A stretch of 16,436 bases of DNA from the NCBI GenBank assembly GCA_002373775.1, contig DFJW01000105.1, positions 1 to 16,436 of the forward strand, read 5' to 3'. Below the pieces are notes generated by a model that saw nothing but the letters and a program-made list of their open reading frames with translations, had not been told where the DNA came from and ran no database searches. Numbering within the stretch: position 1 is the first letter of the stretch; each line of letters begins with the position of its first letter. Positions 13,000-16,436 of this stretch are shown here, piece after piece. The position numbers and the translations under genes were made by a program. Source of the DNA: Ruminococcus flavefaciens. GTDB taxonomy: Bacteria > Bacillota > Clostridia > Oscillospirales > Ruminococcaceae.

Positions 13000-14922
13000 T
13001 GTAACGTCAAGAGCGATAGGATTGACCTCTACTTTATGGTTCTGAGGCTCGGCACCTACCTTGTAGATCTCGTCATTGAGCTGATATCCCTGTGAAGGTG
13101 TGAGCTCCTGAAGAGTATAGTTTCCGCATACGAACTCATCTGTAACGAAGTGTCCGTTCTCATCGGTGGTGTAAGTTGCTACACGGTTACCGTCACGATA
13201 GAGACCGTAAGTTGCACCTGCAAGAGTAGCATCGCCCTGTGCGGTGATGTTCTCGCTGTCCTTCTTAGTGATCTCTGCTGTGAACTTCTTCAGCTTATTC
13301 TCGAACTTAACATCCACTGTAGCATCTGCTGTAAGGGTAGCGGTCTGATCAGCAGGAACAACATATCTCACGGGAACGTCCTTCTCGCTGATAGTATAGG
13401 TGATGGGCTGGTTGCTGCTGTCATAAACGGGAATACTTGCAAGGATAGCCGTACCGTCATTTGCAGTAGTCAGCGTATAAGTCTCACCGCCGCCTGTAAC
13501 CGTGAATGTCCTGTCGCCGTTCTGATTATCCTCAGACTGCTTATTGATCTTGATATTGCCCTTTTTCAGTGTATTCTCAAAGTCAACAGCTACTGTCAGA
13601 TCAGCGTTGCCGCTTGTGAGGGTAATGTCCTGAGCCTTTGGAGTCTCATAACGGTTTTCTACATTGATCTCTGATACGTTGTAGGTTATTGGTTTTCCGG
13701 TTTTCATGTCGTATAAGAAAAGACCAGAAACCTCTGCTTTGCCAGAAGAATTGGTCTTAGCTGTAAATGTTCTGCCGTCTGAACCAGTAACCTTGAACTC
13801 TCTGTCGCCAACTATACCGTCCTCAGCAGTCTTATTGATAATGATTGTACCTGTGGTTTTGTCTTCGAGCACGTCTATGGTCTGACCGGACTTAAGTGTA
13901 TATACCGTCGGATCAAGGTCATATCCTGTGGGAGCCTTTATCTCTTTTGCATAATAAGTGCCATTAGGCAGCTTGATAGAGCCTTTTCCTTTTTCGCCGA
14001 TAGTGATCTCTCCGACCTTGTTCTTACATTCCTTATCCTTGTATACTCCATATACTGCAGAGGAGTTGTCAACAGGACTCTTTCCGATAACCATCTGAGT
14101 ATCCTTATCCAGCTTTGTTACGGAGAACTCAACGTCTGTCTTTGATACACGGAATGCGAACATATTCAGAGCTGTTGCCTGTTTTCCGTCAGTCTTGTTG
14201 TTAATAACGCAGCCATGAGAGCCGTTCGACTCGATACGCCAGTGTGTTCCGCCGTCCCCGCTGCCGTCACCGACAGTGTTGCTGTTGATGTAGCTCTCGT
14301 TTACTCCGATCTTCTTAAGGTATGCGATAACTTCGTTACGGTTATTGAACTCGCCGATATATATCCATGAGTGATCTTCTCCATTAAGGTTATCTGCGAT
14401 AACTACGGAACCTGGTGTAATAGTCGAGCCGTCTGCACATTCCCAATAGGGGCGCTCCTTATATGGAATGTTTTCCTTCTCTACATCGATTTTGGAAGTA
14501 ACGCCGTTATAGGTAATAGTGCAGTTATCGCTGACGCTCAGCCAATGAGGGGTATCCACAGGAACAGGATTGTTCCAGCTGAAACCACTCGTGCTGTATC
14601 CGAGGTGTGCAAGGGTATAGTAGATGAGACCGGAACAGTCAACGCCCTGCTGTCTGACATAGTCCAGTGAGAGCGGAGAATAGCTGCCCTGATAATATAC
14701 CCCTGTATATCCCTTAAATCCCCAGCCGTAGGGGGAGCCGAGGAGTGTTGCTGCCTGAGCGATTACCTCATCTGCAGAAGGAAATGCATCATTCTCTGTT
14801 GCTGTACTTGCTGCACTCGCAGAGAGCATTCCGGTCATGGGAGTCGCTAACATAGAAACAGCGCAGAGACTTGCCATAAGTCCTGCGCCGAGCTTTCTGA
14901 TTAAATTGTTGTTCTTTGTCAT
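12997..14922 (-). CDS. N-terminal half: secreted NlpC/P60-like domain with four Cna-B repeats
   Basis: This 641-residue product is what the sequence encodes up to the TAG. The signal peptide (MASLCAVSMLATP...SASAAS) directs export. The peptidase domain has C96 in QQGVDCSGLIYYTL and H184 in EDHSWIYIG, matching the NlpC/P60 Cys-His pair. Further His residues are H227 (GTHWRIE) and H236. Four repeats follow, at about 265-355, 356-455, 456-548 and 549-641. Lacking any wall anchor it would be released or held only by non-covalent contacts. The ATG follows AAAGGA with a 10-base spacer. NlpC/P60 enzymes usually cut peptidoglycan stem peptides, which would fit local wall opening for mating. The substrate is inferred. 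Confidence 0.88.
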   Translation of the reverse strand: MTKNNNLIRKLGAGLMASLCAVSMLATPMTGMLSASAASTATENDAFPSADEVIAQAATLLGSPYGWGFKGYTGVYYQGSYSPLSLDYVRQQGVDCSGLIYYTLAHLGYSTSGFSWNNPVPVDTPHWLSVSDNCTITYNGVTSKIDVEKENIPYKERPYWECADGSTITPGSVVIADNLNGEDHSWIYIGEFNNRNEVIAYLKKIGVNESYINSNTVGDGSGDGGTHWRIESNGSHGCVINNKTDGKQATALNMFAFRVSKTDVEFSVTKLDKDTQMVIGKSPVDNSSAVYGVYKDKECKNKVGEITIGEKGKGSIKLPNGTYYAKEIKAPTGYDLDPTVYTLKSGQTIDVLEDKTTGTIIINKTAEDGIVGDREFKVTGSDGRTFTAKTNSSGKAEVSGLFLYDMKTGKPITYNVSEINVENRYETPKAQDITLTSGNADLTVAVDFENTLKKGNIKINKQSEDNQNGDRTFTVTGGGETYTLTTANDGTAILASIPVYDSSNQPITYTISEKDVPVRYVVPADQTATLTADATVDVKFENKLKKFTAEITKKDSENITAQGDATLAGATYGLYRDGNRVATYTTDENGHFVTDEFVCGNYTLQELTPSQGYQLNDEIYKVGAEPQNHKVEVNPIALDVT

Positions 14923-14940
14923 ATATTCTTTTTCCTTTCA

Positions 14941-14969
14941 TAAAAAATAGGAGCCGATCTCTCGGCTCC
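14941..14969 (-). terminator. Intrinsic terminator between the lipoprotein and Cna-B genes
   Basis: On the minus strand GGAGCCGA - GAGA - TCGGCTCC forms an 8-bp perfect, GC-rich stem (14962-14969 pairing with 14950-14957), followed by TATTTTTTA (14941-14949). It lies 12 bases after the lipoprotein stop and ends 18 bases before the next ATG. Confidence 0.85.
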
Positions 14970-14980
14970 GTCCATGCTTC

Positions 14981-15895
14981 TTACTTGTACCAGTCGCTTT
15001 CGACTGTTACGTCTTTTCTGTTGTCGTAGATGTCTGTGACTATATCCAGTCCATTAGGATATGGTATTCCACCACTCGGACATGAGGTCGGCGATCCTAC
15101 AACATTTCCCATAGGCTCCATATAGTACCATTTGCCGTCAAGTTGGATTATGTTTGCTACATGGCCATACCAGTCATAGTCTGATGATCTGGCTATATAG
15201 CATTCCAGTCCTGCACCTTGCGCCATAAAGTAAGCGTTTATGGCGTAGTTTATGCAGTTGACTCCGCCCATGCTCTCAGCCTCGTTGCATACTGCCACAG
15301 CCTTACCGTAGTCGGTACCGTCATGGCTCAGATTTTTTCCTTTATCGTACAGCCAGTCATAATCAATATCATAGCCGTCTATGAAGGTCTGCATCTGGTC
15401 ATTCAGTCTGTCATAATCAAGTACCTGCTGTTTCGGGACTGGCGGTTCTGTTTGCCTTGGTGGTTCGGTCTGTCTTGGTGGTTCCGTTTGTTTTGGCGGC
15501 TGAGTTACTACCGGCGGAGCAGTAGTGACCACCGGAGGAGAAGTGCGTACAGTTGTTGTAGTTTTGCTCTCGGATTTCTTAACCTCTGGAGTACCATTAT
15601 CCTGCGAGTTTTGAGATCGTTTGCTTTCCTTCTTAGGCTGAATATCTGTATTTGCGGCTGCTGTTGTCACACTCTCAGCAGTTTTCTCAGTTACCGACTG
15701 TGAGCTATTCTTCCTTGTGACCTCATTCGTAACTGTTACTGCTGAAGTAGTCGTATCTATTGCATCTGAGGATGTTGTTTCCGTATTCTGACTAGCCGTC
15801 GTGGTTTCCTCTGCAACATACGGCTTTTCTTCTGAGATGTGACCACAGCCTGTGAGCATAGCGGATATAAGTAGGAGCGATAATATTCGTTTCAT
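14981..15895 (-). CDS. Lipoprotein with transglutaminase-like domain
   Basis: A 304-residue lipoprotein. The signal peptide ends in the lipobox AMLTGC (C17). A long Ser/Thr-, Lys- and Pro-rich stalk (residues 22-158) includes three tandem TEPPRQ-type repeats. The C-terminal domain (about 160-304) has C214 in GGVNCINYAINAYF, H245 in WYGHVANIIQL and an acidic residue E260 in WYYMEPMG, the Cys-His-acid order and spacing of transglutaminase-like (Pfam Transglut_core-type) enzymes. These either cross-link Gln/Lys side chains or act as proteases or amidases, and activity cannot be told from sequence. It would sit on the outer membrane face, beside a Cna-B adhesin gene. ATG 15893-15895 follows GAGGAGG. 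A promoter is visible just upstream and a terminator just downstream, so it may also form its own transcript. Confidence 0.88.
   Translation of the reverse strand: MKRILSLLLISAMLTGCGHISEEKPYVAEETTTASQNTETTSSDAIDTTTSAVTVTNEVTRKNSSQSVTEKTAESVTTAAANTDIQPKKESKRSQNSQDNGTPEVKKSESKTTTTVRTSPPVVTTAPPVVTQPPKQTEPPRQTEPPRQTEPPVPKQQVLDYDRLNDQMQTFIDGYDIDYDWLYDKGKNLSHDGTDYGKAVAVCNEAESMGGVNCINYAINAYFMAQGAGLECYIARSSDYDWYGHVANIIQLDGKWYYMEPMGNVVGSPTSCPSGGIPYPNGLDIVTDIYDNRKDVTVESDWYK
15440..15493 (-). repeat. Three tandem TEPPRQ-type stalk repeats in the lipoprotein
   Basis: Residues 135-152 read KQTEPP, RQTEPP, RQTEPP, encoded by a near-perfect 18-base tandem repeat. It forms the stalk before the transglutaminase-like domain and may vary in copy number by slippage. 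Confidence 0.75.
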
Positions 15896-15921
15896 GTGGC
15901 TGACCTCCTCTTTTTTCTCCT

Positions 15922-15950
15922 ACTATACCACACCGTTTTACAAAAATCCA
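15922..15950 (-). promoter_or_regulatory. Probable extended -10 promoter before the lipoprotein gene
   Basis: On the minus strand TGGTATAGT gives a TATAGT -10 (15922-15927) with an extended TG element. A weak -35, TGGATT (15945-15950), lies 17 bases upstream. Transcription would start near 15915 with a leader of about 20 bases that holds only the GGAGG site. The rest of the 114-base gap 15896-16009 shows no other clear signal. Confidence 0.5.
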
Positions 15951-16009
15951 TACCTAAGAAGGTTTTTCTACATTTTTAACTATACGCACCGTCTGAATTT
16001 CGACAATGT

Positions 16010-16378
16010 TCACATAGACATTTCGGGTTCAGGCTCCGGTTCGTCCAGTTCCTCGCACTCTTCCTCGTCCTCGGGAAGATCCTGTATCTCGATACCTTCG
16101 TCCTGAGTCTGTGATATTGCTGCATCATATTTATCGAGGACTTCCTGAGTAAGAGCTTCTCTGGCTCCCTTAGTGATTGGGTGGAAGGTGTCACGATACT
16201 TGGACTCGCCGTTAGAAGTGTAAGATGTTGAAGGCATAGAGACGAAGAGTCCCTTCTCGCCATCGCAGACCTTAACGCCGTGAACTGCGAAGTAGCCGTC
16301 CAGCGTTACACTGGCGAATGCCTTGATAGATGAATCAGGCTTGTCGATGATCTTAGTGATCTTTGCGTTTACTTTCAT
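16010..16378 (-). CDS. SpoVG-family regulator
   Basis: A 122-residue protein. The first 95 residues match SpoVG closely in pattern: MKVNAKITKI at the start, KAFASVTLDGYFAVHGVKV, GLFVSMPS and KYRDTFHPITKGARE. SpoVG proteins are small site-specific DNA- or RNA-binding regulators first known from sporulation and septation. Copies on conjugative elements are common and probably regulate element genes. The C-terminus is an added very acidic tail (EDEEECEELDEPEPEPEM), which is longer than in typical chromosomal SpoVG. ATG 16376-16378 follows AAGGAGAAG. The next gene downstream has its own promoter, so co-transcription is uncertain. Confidence 0.92.
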   Translation of the reverse strand: MKVNAKITKIIDKPDSSIKAFASVTLDGYFAVHGVKVCDGEKGLFVSMPSTSYTSNGESKYRDTFHPITKGAREALTQEVLDKYDAAISQTQDEGIEIQDLPEDEEECEELDEPEPEPEMSM

Positions 16379-16397
16379 AATTCTTCTCCTTTCAGCA

Positions 16398-16436
16398 TTA
16401 AAAGCTTATCATTGTCATTCCGATGTCTTCCTCGGG
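16398..16436 (-). CDS. Possible C-terminal tail of an upstream gene
   Basis: The minus strand from 16436 reads PEEDIGMTMISF followed by TAA at 16398-16400, which could be the end of a gene lying beyond the window. A second frame stays open to a TGA overlapping the SpoVG start, so the frame is not certain. Too short to identify. Confidence 0.35.
   Translation of the reverse strand, partial: PEEDIGMTMISF

Larger units (their letters stand above)
10555..14922 (-). pseudogene. Large NlpC/P60 plus Cna-B (SpaA-type) sortase-anchored surface protein, interrupted by TAG
   Basis: One frame is open from ATG 14920-14922 to TGA 10555-10557 (1,455 codons) except for a single TAG at codon 642. The order is: signal peptide (1-38, ending SASAAS), NlpC/P60-like domain (about 48-260), about eleven Cna-B/SpaA-type repeats, sorting signal NVATGD (about 1402), membrane helix, RKKK, and an acidic tail. 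Cna-B repeats show Y.L.E..AP.GY ends (YYAKEIKAPTGY, YELHEVKAPTGY, YTLKEVAAPDGY), where the Glu helps form an isopeptide bond. The join at the TAG reads NPIALDVT-stop-DVVKGKVSVIKH, i.e. in the linker between two repeats. That shows the gene was recently whole. The intact protein would be a rigid wall-bound adhesin with a peptidoglycan-cutting head. Confidence 0.85.

Noticed and set aside
12466..13095. Long open frame on the plus strand opposite the Cna-B gene (also others such as 1897-2565, 7377-7931 and 15218-15703)
   Set aside because: They mirror well-supported minus-strand genes, lack ribosome sites and give Cys/Leu/Ile-rich peptides without domains. They are antisense shadows.
15440..15493. 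The 18-base tandem repeat as a CRISPR-like array
   Set aside because: The units are adjacent with no spacers, and encode a Pro-rich stalk.
15946..15966. ACCTAAGAAGGT dyad between spoVG and the lipoprotein gene as a spoVG terminator
   Set aside because: The stem is only about 4 bp and the flanking runs do not make a stable hairpin plus T-tract.
1..16436. Genome-wide TAG recoding (TAG as Gln)
   Set aside because: Only one in-frame TAG is seen in about 16 genes, and TAG still terminates the TOPRIM gene with just a short possible extension. The window alone does not support a changed code.

Overview
The window is part of a conjugative element (integrative-conjugative or conjugative-transposon type) from a Firmicute. 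Every credible gene reads on the minus strand, so transcription runs from high to low coordinates. The likely host is a Ruminococcus-like gut or rumen Clostridia. I infer this from the strong AGGAGG-type ribosome sites, the Thr-rich stalks (TTT, EPTT, TEPP) on surface proteins, the moderate base composition, and the match of the gene set to the CTn family of Clostridioides difficile CD1107-CD1115-type elements. No integrase, relaxase, tRNA, rRNA or CRISPR array is visible.

Layout in transcription order. (1) Position 16436 to 14981: the tail of an unknown gene, a SpoVG-family regulator, a promoter-bearing gap, and a lipoprotein with a transglutaminase-like domain. (2) Position 14969 to 9707: a strong intrinsic terminator, then a very large secreted protein (NlpC/P60 peptidase domain followed by about eleven Cna-B/SpaA-type domains and a sorting signal), then its probable class B sortase. 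(3) Position 9700 to 7907: a small two-helix membrane protein (DUF3852-like), an unknown protein, a Thr-rich lipoprotein, and a small protein resembling the C-terminal tail of anaerobic ribonucleotide reductase. (4) Position 7889 to 6483: a TOPRIM (DUF3991-type) primase-like protein. (5) Position 6402 to 1: the mating-pore machinery, comprising the VirD4 coupling ATPase, a winged-helix protein, a TrbL/VirB6-like membrane protein, a PrgI/VirB3-like protein, a VirB4 ATPase in two overlapping genes, a DUF3848-like protein, and the start of a membrane-anchored protein cut by the window edge.

The parts fit one job. VirD4, VirB4, PrgI and TrbL-like proteins build and power the DNA-transfer channel. 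The TOPRIM protein probably handles transferred single-stranded DNA. The sortase, Cna-B protein and lipoproteins remodel or decorate the cell wall to hold mating cells together.

Two lesions stand out. The large Cna-B gene is broken by one in-frame TAG at 12997-12999, with the same frame open on both sides for 1,455 codons. The VirD4 gene is broken by an apparent one-base deletion near 6183-6189. Either the element is decaying, or the sequence has errors, or one or both sites are recoded. Other items worth a look are the isolated glycyl-radical-like motif in the 87-residue protein, a terminator placed directly in front of the large adhesin with no room for a new promoter, and a non-LPXTG sorting signal followed by a long acidic tail.
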